From Paenibacillus uliginis N3/975 (GTDB lineage Bacteria > Bacillota > Bacilli > Paenibacillales > Paenibacillaceae): a stretch of DNA of 64,000 nt. Shown in pieces: positions 43,521-52,224 of the stretch; position 1 is the stretch's first letter; each line of letters opens with the position of its first letter. Below the pieces are notes generated by a model. The model was not told the origin of the DNA. It did no database searches and saw only the letters and a list, made by a program, of their open reading frames with translations. The stretch is from contig NZ_LT840184.1 of the NCBI RefSeq assembly GCF_900177425.1, positions 957,487 to 1,021,486 on the forward strand. The letters are read 5' to 3'. Both the position numbers and the translations under genes were made by a program.

Positions 43521-44894
43521 ATGAAAAAAGAAGTGACTCTAAAAGAGAGTATTTTCCTTCTTATTGGAATACTAGCCATTATAGGTGTGTGTATTATCGG
43601 AGTAGGCATGGCTCCTCAGGTGCCTATTTTACTATCTATAGGTGTTCTGATCGTGTTTGGGAAATTGAAAGGGATTTCCTGGGATACAATTCATAAAGGT
43701 ATTCAGCAAGGCATTACTCCAGGCTTAATTCCTATACTTATATTTATGCTAATCGGGGCCTTGATCAGTGTCTGGATTGCGGCAGGCACGATCCCTACGA
43801 TTATGGTATATGGATTCAACATTATGCTTCCACAATTCTTTCTGCCTTCGGTCTTTATTATTTGTGCCGTTGTAGGGATTACGGTTGGAAGTTCCTTCAC
43901 GACGATATCAACTATCGGTATTGCTTTGTTCGGTATGGGTCAGATTATGGGCTATCCTGCTGCTATTACGACAGGAGCTATTGTATCTGGTGCCTTTTTA
44001 GGGAATAACATTTCTCCTTTATCGGATACAACGAACTTAGCTTCCGCCATAGCAGAAGTGGATTTGTTCGAGCATATACGCAACATGATGCGAACGATGA
44101 TTCCTGCTTTCCTGATTTCGCTCGTCTTTTTCGTCATTATAGGTCGCTCGAATTCTTTAACTACGGGCAATCAGATTAATGAGCTGGTCAATACATTGCG
44201 TTCTTCATTCACCATCACAGTATGGACGCTGCTTCCTGTTTTGACGCTGTTCTTGTGTGCGTGGAAAAAGGTTCCTGCCATCCCGACCTTGCTATTGAGC
44301 ATTGCCATTACGGTCGGTGTTATTTTCTTATATGCGCCACAGACAAGCTTTCTTGATTTATCAAATCTTATGCAGGACGGATTCGTATCGAATACAGGTG
44401 TAACCAGTGTCGATGAACTGCTTACACGCGGAGGAATTCAAAGTATGATGTGGTCTGTTTCCCTGATTCTCTTGGCTCTCGCGTTAGGAGGCTTGCTAGT
44501 GGAGTTAAATATTATTAATACGTTAATCGATAAAATCTCCGCTTTCGTTAGCAGTAAAGGAAAGCTAATTCTTATGACTGCGTTAAGCTGTATGGGCATT
44601 AACCTTCTACTGGGCGAACAATATTTGTCGATCATTTTACCAGGCAAGGCTTTTAAACATCAATTTAACAAGTTGCATCTTGCTTCCAAACATCTGTCGT
44701 CGACAGTTGCTAATGGTGGAGCAGCCTTCAATGCGTTAATTCCGTGGGGGGTTAGCGGTGTTTTTATTACAGGTACGTTGGGTGTTTCTACATTGGAGTA
44801 TTTACCTTATGCAGTATTTTGTTTCGCAGCTCCATTGCTAACGATCGTGTTGGGGTTTATAGGCAAGGACAAGAAAAATACTAAAACAGCATAA
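43521..44894 (+). CDS. nhaC: Na+/H+ antiporter, NhaC family
   Basis: A 457-residue antiporter with about 11-12 helices. 'ITVGSSFTTISTIGIALFGMG', 'GAFLGNNISPLSDTTNLASA' and 'LSSTVANGGAAFNALIPWGVSG' are NhaC hallmarks. The frame is open back to 43440 but ACAAGGAGTTTTACC fixes ATG 43521. NhaC genes close the tyramine clusters of enterococci and lactobacilli, as here. Confidence 0.9.
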   Translation: MKKEVTLKESIFLLIGILAIIGVCIIGVGMAPQVPILLSIGVLIVFGKLKGISWDTIHKGIQQGITPGLIPILIFMLIGALISVWIAAGTIPTIMVYGFNIMLPQFFLPSVFIICAVVGITVGSSFTTISTIGIALFGMGQIMGYPAAITTGAIVSGAFLGNNISPLSDTTNLASAIAEVDLFEHIRNMMRTMIPAFLISLVFFVIIGRSNSLTTGNQINELVNTLRSSFTITVWTLLPVLTLFLCAWKKVPAIPTLLLSIAITVGVIFLYAPQTSFLDLSNLMQDGFVSNTGVTSVDELLTRGGIQSMMWSVSLILLALALGGLLVELNIINTLIDKISAFVSSKGKLILMTALSCMGINLLLGEQYLSIILPGKAFKHQFNKLHLASKHLSSTVANGGAAFNALIPWGVSGVFITGTLGVSTLEYLPYAVFCFAAPLLTIVLGFIGKDKKNTKTA

Positions 44895-44956
44895 GAGGAA
44901 ACCGCATGCTTATCGACAAATTAAGAGGATCCGCATTTCAATAATATAGACCACCT

Positions 44957-45004
44957 GAAAGCCCCTGATTCATCTGGTAGATGAACGGGGGATTTCTTTA
45001 TTTT
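44957..45004 (+). terminator. terminator of the tyramine cluster
   Basis: CCCCTGATTCATCT pairs with AGATGAACGGGG around GGT, followed by a T-rich tail. Confidence 0.75.
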
Positions 45005-45034
45005 GTGAGTGCATAAAAATACTGATTGCTTTAA

Positions 45035-45063
45035 TATTCAAAAATTATTCAGAAGCTTATGAT
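45035..45063 (+). promoter_or_regulatory. TATTCA direct repeat (operator A) with -10-like TATGAT
   Basis: TATTCAA (45035-45041), spacer AAAT, TATTCAG (45046-45052): heptamers with an 11-base period, then TATGAT at 45058-45063. The same repeat occurs ahead of the adhesin gene. SARP-type activators bind heptamer repeats of this spacing, and a SARP/BTAD regulator is encoded 450 bases downstream. Confidence 0.5.
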
Positions 45064-45130
45064 TTAATTGAAATGATATGCTTTTCTGCATAGACATTTT
45101 ACAAAAAAAATGAGTGGTGAGACTTGGGAT

Positions 45131-45409
45131 ATGAATATGAAGTTATCTATTAAGCAACAGGAAGCTCTTGAGCATGCAGAACATAATGGTGGAAGGCTCT
45201 TTAGAGGTAAGGGAGGCCTTTGGACAGTTGAAGGGGCCTCATCCGCAGGGGAAAATTGGCATGGAATGGTCACCCCAGAATGGTATTGTACAACAAATAC
45301 AATCTTCGCTTTGGTACGGCGGGGTTGCATGATCATGGACAATTTTGATAGCTGCTCTTTGATAAAGGATGAACAGTATCATGACACTCGAAAACGTAAG
45401 GAAGGTTAG
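45131..45409 (+). CDS. hypothetical 92-residue protein
   Basis: A soluble protein with MKLSIKQQEALEHAEH, 'GGLWTVEGASSAGENW' and 'EWYCTTNTIFALVRRGCMI'. No family name is known to me, but the pattern looks like a real folded domain. GGTGAG sits 10 bases before ATG 45131; the frame reaches back to ATG 45110 without a good site. It is the first gene after operator A. Confidence 0.55.
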   Translation: MNMKLSIKQQEALEHAEHNGGRLFRGKGGLWTVEGASSAGENWHGMVTPEWYCTTNTIFALVRRGCMIMDNFDSCSLIKDEQYHDTRKRKEG

Positions 45410-45509
45410 TGAAACAATGATCCCTATGTTCAAACTTCGGAACATTTGGGCCCCTTTTCTTGGTAAAATAGAATCAGACGATGGAAGAGAAGGAGGCCGA
45501 CGAGGGAAA

Positions 45510-46682
45510 ATGGACTTGAAGGTGATCGTTGTTGACGATGAATGGCTCGCTCTGAAAAAGATGGAAAAGCTGTTAGTAGAGAGATCCGAATTGGATGTTA
45601 AGGTTGAGTTGGTCGGGATTTTTAATGATCCATACCAAGCTTTAGAATTGGCTCAGCAGGAAAAGGTGGATATAGCATTTCTGGATGTACAGATGCCGGA
45701 GATTGACGGATTTGAATTGGCTGAAAGATTTCAGCAGATTCAACCGCATATTCGGATTATTTTCGTTACGGCTTATCAAGAATATGCTGTAAAGGCGTTT
45801 GAGATGAACGCACTCGATTATTTGCTGAAACCGGTACACCAGACCAGACTGGCAACGACATTAAAGCGCGCTGTTGAATCGAACGTGACAAGTAAGCCAT
45901 TACCGAAGGATGCAGCTCCACTCACACTCTGTTGTTTGCAAAGCTTGCATTATATCGATACATTAGGAAATGTCCGATTTTTTCCCTGGAAAACATTAAA
46001 GGCCCCCGAACTATTTGCTTATCTTGTATATTATCGAAATAAAACTGTGAGCAAGCAAATGCTGATTGATTTGTTATGGCCAGGGTACGATGCTGAAAGA
46101 GCAACAGCTCAGTTGTATACAGCGATTTACCAAATTCGAAAAATTATTAAAGCTGCCGGACTTGATCTGGAGATTAAATATAAAGATGAAGGCTACCGAA
46201 TGGTATGGGGGACGTTGAGGCTGGATGTGGATGATTGGGAGAATGATGTTCGTCAAGCTGCTGAGGTTACTCCTGATACACTCGACAATCACCTATCCAT
46301 AAAAGCACGTTACACAGGTGACTTTCTGGAAGAGCATCGCTATTTGTGGGCGGAGTACGAGCAAGACCGAATTCGTTTGATTTGGCTGGACCATGTGAAG
46401 CAAATTGCAGAATGCTACATATCCCAAGGTCAATATACGGAAGCAATACTGCTGTATCAAGAAATGAAAGAAAAGGTACCTGATATGGAAGAGGGCTATT
46501 TTGGCTTAATGAAGGTACATGCGTTACTCAACCACCAGGCTGAAGTTCGGAAACAATTCCAACTCATCTCGAACATTTTTAAAGAGGAATTTGATGTTCC
46601 TCCCAGTAAAGAGTTAACGGATTGGTACGAGCAATGGAACAACGACATACAAAGATTAAACCTGAAGATAGGACGAATGTAA
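45510..46682 (+). CDS. response regulator with SARP/BTAD output
   Basis: A 390-residue regulator. The receiver (about residues 1-120) has VVDDEW and phospho-acceptor D59 in FLDVQMPEIDG. Next comes a winged helix (about 150-245: 'VSKQMLIDLLWPGYDAERA') and a bacterial transcriptional activator (BTAD) TPR domain to the end ('AILLYQEMKEKVPDMEEGYF'). AAGGAGG lies upstream of ATG 45510. It probably pairs with the hybrid kinase at the other end of the locus and controls the sortase and adhesin genes. Confidence 0.85.
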   Translation: MDLKVIVVDDEWLALKKMEKLLVERSELDVKVELVGIFNDPYQALELAQQEKVDIAFLDVQMPEIDGFELAERFQQIQPHIRIIFVTAYQEYAVKAFEMNALDYLLKPVHQTRLATTLKRAVESNVTSKPLPKDAAPLTLCCLQSLHYIDTLGNVRFFPWKTLKAPELFAYLVYYRNKTVSKQMLIDLLWPGYDAERATAQLYTAIYQIRKIIKAAGLDLEIKYKDEGYRMVWGTLRLDVDDWENDVRQAAEVTPDTLDNHLSIKARYTGDFLEEHRYLWAEYEQDRIRLIWLDHVKQIAECYISQGQYTEAILLYQEMKEKVPDMEEGYFGLMKVHALLNHQAEVRKQFQLISNIFKEEFDVPPSKELTDWYEQWNNDIQRLNLKIGRM

Positions 46683-46683
46683 C

Positions 46684-47355
46684 ATGAAAATAAAAATAAC
46701 AGCTGTTCTGCTTATTGTATTTGGAATTTTTATTCTTTTTTATCCGACACTTGCAGAAAAGTATCATGATAATCAGCAAGAAAAGATTGTGAGAGAATGG
46801 CAAAACAGCATGCAAAACATTAGTAATGGTGATGAGTCTGTGGAAGAGAGTCAGCAGTCACGAATATCCGTTAGCAACACAAGTGCGGCGAATGAAAGCG
46901 AAAGCTCGGAGGAGGATTCAGAGTCCAAGGAAAATGCAAGTTCAAAATTAAGCAGCTATCCCAATGCAGAAGGTATTCTAACGATAGAAAAGATTGATTT
47001 GCTTCAGCCTATACTTCACGGGGCGACGCAAAAGAATTTGAATACGACCGTGGCAAGTGTTGAGAATACGGGAAGAGCGGGTGAAATCGGCAACTATGCC
47101 GTGGCAGGTCACAGGAATCGTACATACGGAAGAAACTTCAACAGGCTCGATGAAATTGAAAAAGGGGATAAAATTCAGGTTAACAACGGAGAGGAATTAT
47201 ATGAATATACCGTTACGGAAAAATTATATGTAAAGCCTGAGGAAGTGTGGGTGCTGGATCCCAATGGTAAAGATAAAGAAATAACGCTGATCACTTGTCA
47301 CCCTATGGTTAACCCTACACATCGTATTATCGTTAAAGGAAAAATAGAAGGATGA
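46684..47355 (+). CDS. class D sortase
   Basis: A 223-residue cysteine transpeptidase that joins LPxTG-type proteins to the cell wall. One N-terminal helix (residues 5-23) anchors it, followed by a Ser/Glu-rich stalk. The catalytic set is H143 in VAGHRNRTYG, C205 in TLITCHP and R214 in PTHRIIVKG, typical of class D. The adhesin with an LPKTG signal is the next gene, so it is the obvious substrate. It begins one base after the regulator stop. Confidence 0.92.
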   Translation: MKIKITAVLLIVFGIFILFYPTLAEKYHDNQQEKIVREWQNSMQNISNGDESVEESQQSRISVSNTSAANESESSEEDSESKENASSKLSSYPNAEGILTIEKIDLLQPILHGATQKNLNTTVASVENTGRAGEIGNYAVAGHRNRTYGRNFNRLDEIEKGDKIQVNNGEELYEYTVTEKLYVKPEEVWVLDPNGKDKEITLITCHPMVNPTHRIIVKGKIEG

Positions 47356-47439
47356 ACAGACAACATCGTCTCTCTAAGGAGAGCGGTGTTATTTTTTGTG
47401 TTATTATAGTTTTTCGCGGTTTTTCGCAAATTTTCATCA

Positions 47440-47473
47440 TATTCAGAAATTATTCAACATGTTGCTGTATAGT
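47440..47473 (+). promoter_or_regulatory. TATTCA direct repeat (operator B) and adhesin promoter
   Basis: TATTCAG (47440-47446), AAAT, TATTCAA (47451-47457), then TATAGT at 47468-47473. Three further TTTTC steps upstream (C at 47415, 47425, 47435) keep a spacing of about ten bases, giving five TTC steps on one helix face. This mirrors operator A. Confidence 0.5.
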
Positions 47474-47584
47474 CTATGTAAATTATCATTGCCTTGGCCT
47501 ACATCAAGGGGAGCAGTTTAAATAGCTTTTTATACAGCCTGCTTAAGCCAGGGGTTGAAGGAATTTGAAAATGGGATGAAAAAT

Positions 47585-47645
47585 CATAAGGAGGCGATAG
47601 TGACCGGCCTAACAGACATTACTTGAAGTCAGGCCTATGTCAATT
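47585..47645 (+). promoter_or_regulatory. adhesin leader with mini-ORF and possible pseudoknot
   Basis: AAGGAGG precedes GTG 47600, which opens an eight-codon frame (fM-TGLTDIT) ending at TGA 47624-47626. GGCCT (47606-47610) can pair with AGGCC (47631-47635), and GACAT (47615-47619) with ATGTC (47637-47641), an interleaved order that permits a pseudoknot. The rest of 47356-47708 holds no gene. No known riboswitch class was recognised. Confidence 0.35.
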
Positions 47646-47708
47646 AGATATGCACTTTAAGGCAGTTAAACTAAATTTGTATGAAATACGAGGTGAACGT
47701 TTTTAGTT

Positions 47709-50700
47709 ATGAGGAAATTTAGTAAAACAATGTATTTATTCTTAATTGCAGCTTTAATGATCAATCTCTTGATACCTACTTCAATTACCAGCGCTGCTGA
47801 TGAATTAGTAAACCCGGTAGTTAGTGAAGAAGGGCAGTTTGTTACTGACGAGACTGTCACGGACGAGATTGTCACAGACGAAAGTGTCACTGAGGAGAAT
47901 GTGACAGATGAGAGTACCACAGATAAGACTGTCACAGAAAGTGTTTATAAAGATGAGAAAGACAAGAAAAACCCTATCATTATAACCAAAAATATTATTA
48001 CCGGTGTGGTTATAAAAGATAAGGATGGTAATCTTATTGAAACGGTCCGTCCAGACCAAGGGTCGCGTGTACAGGTTGATTTTGACTGGAAGCTTCCAGC
48101 CGATCACGGTTATAAGGACGGTGCCACCTTTACCTTCGATCTACCGGATAAATTTAAAGTAGACAGAGTATTGACTGGCGATCTGGACGGTGGAGTAGGG
48201 GAATATGAAGTGACTCCGGAAGGCACAGTCACCTTCACATTTAATGATTCGATTGAAGATAATGAAGAGCTAACAGGATACTTTTTTGTATGGAGAGAAT
48301 TTGAAGAAAGCAAATTCGAGGGAGGAACTCAACAAGAGGTTGTCTTTGAGTTCACAGAAACGGATATAGTCACTATTCCTGTCCATTTTAAAAGTAAGAA
48401 TGACCGTGAAATAAAGAAGAGTGGAACAACCAATAAAGGTATGAATCCTAACGAAATCAGCTGGGAAGTTGATTTTAATATTGGTGAAAAGAAGATTGAT
48501 GGTGCGGTCTTTAAAGATGAACTTCCAGACGGACTGAAAATCAAAGAGAATTCCATTAAGCTGTATCCATTAGAGGTTCAATTAAATGGAAGTGTAATTC
48601 CGGGCTCACAACTTACTACTGTTACGCCCCAGCTCAGTGGGAATGGGTTTGAGCTACAGCTTGGGAATATAGACAGCGCCTATCGAGTGGAGTACATAAC
48701 TGAGATCACTGGTACTTCCGACAAAACATACACTAACAAGGCGACACTTTCCGGAAGCACCGGGGAAATCCTGAAGGAATCAGCCAGTGTTGATGTGAAA
48801 TTCAGCAAACCGTTGGATAAAAAGTCGACGCATTATGATTCCACTAGTCAAACGATTACCTGGGCCATTCAGTATAATTACAATGAACAGGTGATCCAAC
48901 AGCAGAAAGCATGGATTAAGGATACTTTTGATAAGAATCATCAACTACTAGATAAAGATTCTTTTGAAGTATACGAGATGACGATAAACGATAACGGCAG
49001 TGCTTCACGAAAAACAGGAACGCCGCTCGTAAAGGGAACGGACTACACTGTCAATGATACGGCGAAAGGGTTCGAGTTAGCGTTTCAAAACGATGTTAAC
49101 GTAGCTTATGAAATTTTCTACAAAACTTCTGCCATAAAGCGTGTGCATGAAGATAAGTACACGGTTGTAAATAAAGTTGAGATTGCAGATGGCACAGAGA
49201 AAGAGATAGGCCGTGACATTAATCAAGTAATCTTCTGGAAATCTGCAGGTGAAGTGGATTACGCGGCAAAAACGATTGAATGGAAGCTCAGTTTGAACGA
49301 TGACAAGAAAACAATGGAAAATGTCGTCATCCAGGACAGTTTTGCTGGACAAGGCCTGACATTTCTACCAGAGACATTGAAGGTCAGCGGGCTTAAGTTA
49401 GATAATGGAGATGGAAATGGAAATTACACCATAAAGCCAGATCTAACATATGATGAAGGTTTTAAACTTGAGTTTAAAGAACCGACTTCGACCAACCATT
49501 TTATCACTTATAAGACTTACTTTGACCCTACACGTGTCAACAAAGAGCCTTATAAAAATAAGGCTGTGTTAAATTGGAAAGAGAATAATGTCTCTCAGCC
49601 ATCCATCACTAAATCAGCAACAGTAGATCCGGATAACTATACGAAAGATAACGGTAATAAAATGGGTAAGTATAACGCAGTAACGAAGGAAATTACCTGG
49701 ACGATCGATGTGAACTACAATCTTCACAACATTCAAGATGCAGTCGTTCGCGATTTCTATACAGGTGAGCAGACTTTCCTCCCGGATTCATTGACCGTAC
49801 ATCATTTAACCCTCAATGGGGGCTCCAATGGAGTAGATGTTGGGGCAGAGGTACCGGCTGACAAATATAGCTTTGAACCGAAAACGGAAAATGGAAAAAA
49901 TGGCTTTGAATTGAAGCTTGGCTCGATTGACTCTGCTTATCGAATAACATATAAAACGAGTCTGAAAGGTCATCCCGTAGCTAAGGTATACAGCAATAAT
50001 GCTACATTGTATGACTCACAGACACCGGATAAAGTGATATTTGAAAAAGGGACTTCTGTTACTCCTAAATTTGGCGGAGAATATGTAATCAAAACAGGAA
50101 AACAAGGAACAGGTGAGAATCAGGATTTTGCTTATTGGGAAGTGAACATCAATCGCAGCTTGTCTCATATCGATGCGGGCGCTGTATTAACGGACACATT
50201 ATCCTCTAATCAGATACTCGTTAAGGATTCCTTTAAGCTTTATGAATATAAAGCTGATTCAAGTGGTAACTTGATTAAGGGCGGCCTGGTAGACGAGTCA
50301 GAATATACATTGGATGTCCAGGGAAATTCTTTCAAGCTCGTGTTTGTAAATAAGATTGAGACCTCGTTCGTGTTAGAATATCAGTCGTTCATTAATGCTG
50401 ATAATGGCGAGACCATAACCAATAACGTTAACTTTCAAGGACAATCCTCTGGTACTGTTGATGAGAAAAATGAAAATCAAGTCATAGTGAAGTTCTCTGG
50501 AGCAGGGGGCGGAGCGAACTCCCCAGGTAAAGGCAATTTGAAAGTAATTAAAGTAGACGCCGATAGTAAGAAGCCGTTAGCAGGAGCAAAGTTCGGACTC
50601 TATGACAAATCCGGAAGCAATCTTTTGGAAGAGCTTGTGACAGATGAAAATGGGGAAGCGGTATTCAAGGATTACAAATATAAAGATTACATGCTTAAGG

Positions 50701-52139
50701 AATTATCCGCCCCAGACGGTTATCTGATCGCAGAAGAGTATAAGAATGGAAGCATTATTAAGTTTAAAGCTGACAAACCAGATTCTACGGTTAAGTTTAC
50801 GATCGAAAATGTAAAAGGCAACTGGTCTGTAGAATTAACGAAGGTGGAGCAAGACGATGAGACCCGAACATTGGAGGGTGCAGTCTTCAAACTTCAATAC
50901 CTTGAGGGCGGAAAATACAGTGATGTGCCTAAACATACAGAACTCACGACCGATGCAAACGGAAAAATCCAACTCACCGATCTGAAGCCAGGTAGCTATC
51001 AGTTCATTGAGATTAAAGCGCCAAAAGGCTACAAGCTGAATGCGAATCCGATTCCTTTTACAATCGAACCTAACCAAACATCACCTAAAGTGTTGGTTGC
51101 ACTGAATGAAATTTATGTCGGTGCTGTTGAATTGTTGAAAGAGGATGCGGATACAGGAAGCATTCTTGCAGGTGCTGAGTTTGAACTTTGGGATGCGGAA
51201 GGGCATGTTCTGAAACGTGACTTGATTACAGATCAAGACGGTAAACTGTTCGTAGACCAACTGAAAGCAGGCAGCTATCAATTTGTTGAAACGAAGTCTC
51301 CTGAAGGCTATATATTGAATCTTGAACCACTGAAGTTTGAAATTATTGATGATACTAAAGTTCAGGTTGTGTTCAAGAACAAGCTAGAGACGGGTTCGGT
51401 GAAGCTGACCAAGATCGAACTAGGCCGACCAGCAATCAAATTATCCGGCGCAGAGTTCCGAATTCTGGACGCCAATAAGGTTCCGGTCAAGAACAGAGAG
51501 GGTAAGGAAATCGCAGGCCTTACTACGGATAGTAAGGGAGAACTGCAGATTCCAGAGCTCCGACCAGGTAAATATTATGTTGAAGAGACCAGAGCACCAT
51601 ACGGTTACAGCATAAAGGACAAACTGACTGAGATCGAAGTGATTGGCGGGAAAGAGACAGTAGTAACCGTGGAAAATATCCGTATTCCAGTTACTGGCGG
51701 TGGCGGAGAAAACAACCCGAATCCTCCTGTCGGTCCAAATCCTCCCGTTAATCCTGATCCGGAAAAACCGGTCAAACCTGATCCTGAAAAACCTGTAGAT
51801 CCAACTGAACCGGGTGAAACGGTTGATCCAGTTGAACCTACTAATCCAACTGACCCAACAGATTCAGGTGACGGTACAGACACAAATCCTCCTGTCGATG
51901 GAGGGACTGAGTCGGGCGGTTCAGACAATTCAGGTAAAAATCCAAATCAAGGCACAAAGCCGACAAACGGGGGCAATGGAAAAACTCCGGTTGAAAGTAC
52001 AAAGCCACAAAAACCAGGCAATGTACTTCCAAAGACAGGAGAAGATAGCCCACTTCCGTTACAATTGGCTGGATTCGGCTCCATCGTGTTAGGACTGGCA
52101 TTGCTGGTTCTCAGAAAGAAACAAGTACTTCATAAATAA
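47709..52139 (+). CDS. LPKTG-anchored Cna-type surface adhesin
   Basis: A 1,476-residue surface protein. The signal peptide is residues 1-31. A short VTDE-rich repeat (about 44-78) follows. Then come several adhesin beta-sandwich repeats of collagen-binding type (about 90-930; each with a 'TWAI.YN' or 'TWTIDVNYN' strand), and four CnaB/SpaA domains (about 940-1335) with the stalk-stabilising Lys and the E-box as in 'KELSAPDGYL' and 'VEETRAPYGY'. A Pro/Asp/Gly-rich wall spacer precedes LPKTGEDS, a membrane helix and RKK. The neighbouring class D sortase is the likely anchoring enzyme. Confidence 0.93.
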   Translation: MRKFSKTMYLFLIAALMINLLIPTSITSAADELVNPVVSEEGQFVTDETVTDEIVTDESVTEENVTDESTTDKTVTESVYKDEKDKKNPIIITKNIITGVVIKDKDGNLIETVRPDQGSRVQVDFDWKLPADHGYKDGATFTFDLPDKFKVDRVLTGDLDGGVGEYEVTPEGTVTFTFNDSIEDNEELTGYFFVWREFEESKFEGGTQQEVVFEFTETDIVTIPVHFKSKNDREIKKSGTTNKGMNPNEISWEVDFNIGEKKIDGAVFKDELPDGLKIKENSIKLYPLEVQLNGSVIPGSQLTTVTPQLSGNGFELQLGNIDSAYRVEYITEITGTSDKTYTNKATLSGSTGEILKESASVDVKFSKPLDKKSTHYDSTSQTITWAIQYNYNEQVIQQQKAWIKDTFDKNHQLLDKDSFEVYEMTINDNGSASRKTGTPLVKGTDYTVNDTAKGFELAFQNDVNVAYEIFYKTSAIKRVHEDKYTVVNKVEIADGTEKEIGRDINQVIFWKSAGEVDYAAKTIEWKLSLNDDKKTMENVVIQDSFAGQGLTFLPETLKVSGLKLDNGDGNGNYTIKPDLTYDEGFKLEFKEPTSTNHFITYKTYFDPTRVNKEPYKNKAVLNWKENNVSQPSITKSATVDPDNYTKDNGNKMGKYNAVTKEITWTIDVNYNLHNIQDAVVRDFYTGEQTFLPDSLTVHHLTLNGGSNGVDVGAEVPADKYSFEPKTENGKNGFELKLGSIDSAYRITYKTSLKGHPVAKVYSNNATLYDSQTPDKVIFEKGTSVTPKFGGEYVIKTGKQGTGENQDFAYWEVNINRSLSHIDAGAVLTDTLSSNQILVKDSFKLYEYKADSSGNLIKGGLVDESEYTLDVQGNSFKLVFVNKIETSFVLEYQSFINADNGETITNNVNFQGQSSGTVDEKNENQVIVKFSGAGGGANSPGKGNLKVIKVDADSKKPLAGAKFGLYDKSGSNLLEELVTDENGEAVFKDYKYKDYMLKELSAPDGYLIAEEYKNGSIIKFKADKPDSTVKFTIENVKGNWSVELTKVEQDDETRTLEGAVFKLQYLEGGKYSDVPKHTELTTDANGKIQLTDLKPGSYQFIEIKAPKGYKLNANPIPFTIEPNQTSPKVLVALNEIYVGAVELLKEDADTGSILAGAEFELWDAEGHVLKRDLITDQDGKLFVDQLKAGSYQFVETKSPEGYILNLEPLKFEIIDDTKVQVVFKNKLETGSVKLTKIELGRPAIKLSGAEFRILDANKVPVKNREGKEIAGLTTDSKGELQIPELRPGKYYVEETRAPYGYSIKDKLTEIEVIGGKETVVTVENIRIPVTGGGGENNPNPPVGPNPPVNPDPEKPVKPDPEKPVDPTEPGETVDPVEPTNPTDPTDSGDGTDTNPPVDGGTESGGSDNSGKNPNQGTKPTNGGNGKTPVESTKPQKPGNVLPKTGEDSPLPLQLAGFGSIVLGLALLVLRKKQVLHK

Positions 52140-52159
52140 AATATTATGTAGAACATGAA

Positions 52160-52207
52160 GAATGGCGGCGCAAGGAGTTAATCCTGCGCCGCCATTTCTT
52201 TATTTCG
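52160..52207. terminator. bidirectional terminator between adhesin and kinase
   Basis: AATGGCGGCGCA...GGA (52161-52176) pairs with TCC...TGCGCCGCCATT (52182-52196). It separates the two converging transcripts. Confidence 0.85.
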
Positions 52208-52224
52208 ATTTGTGACACCCTATA

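Noticed and set aside
47460..47700. Possible cyclic-di-GMP riboswitch in the adhesin leader
   Set aside because: The conserved class I aptamer blocks and the class II pseudoknot motif could not be found. Only a simple interleaved pairing remains.
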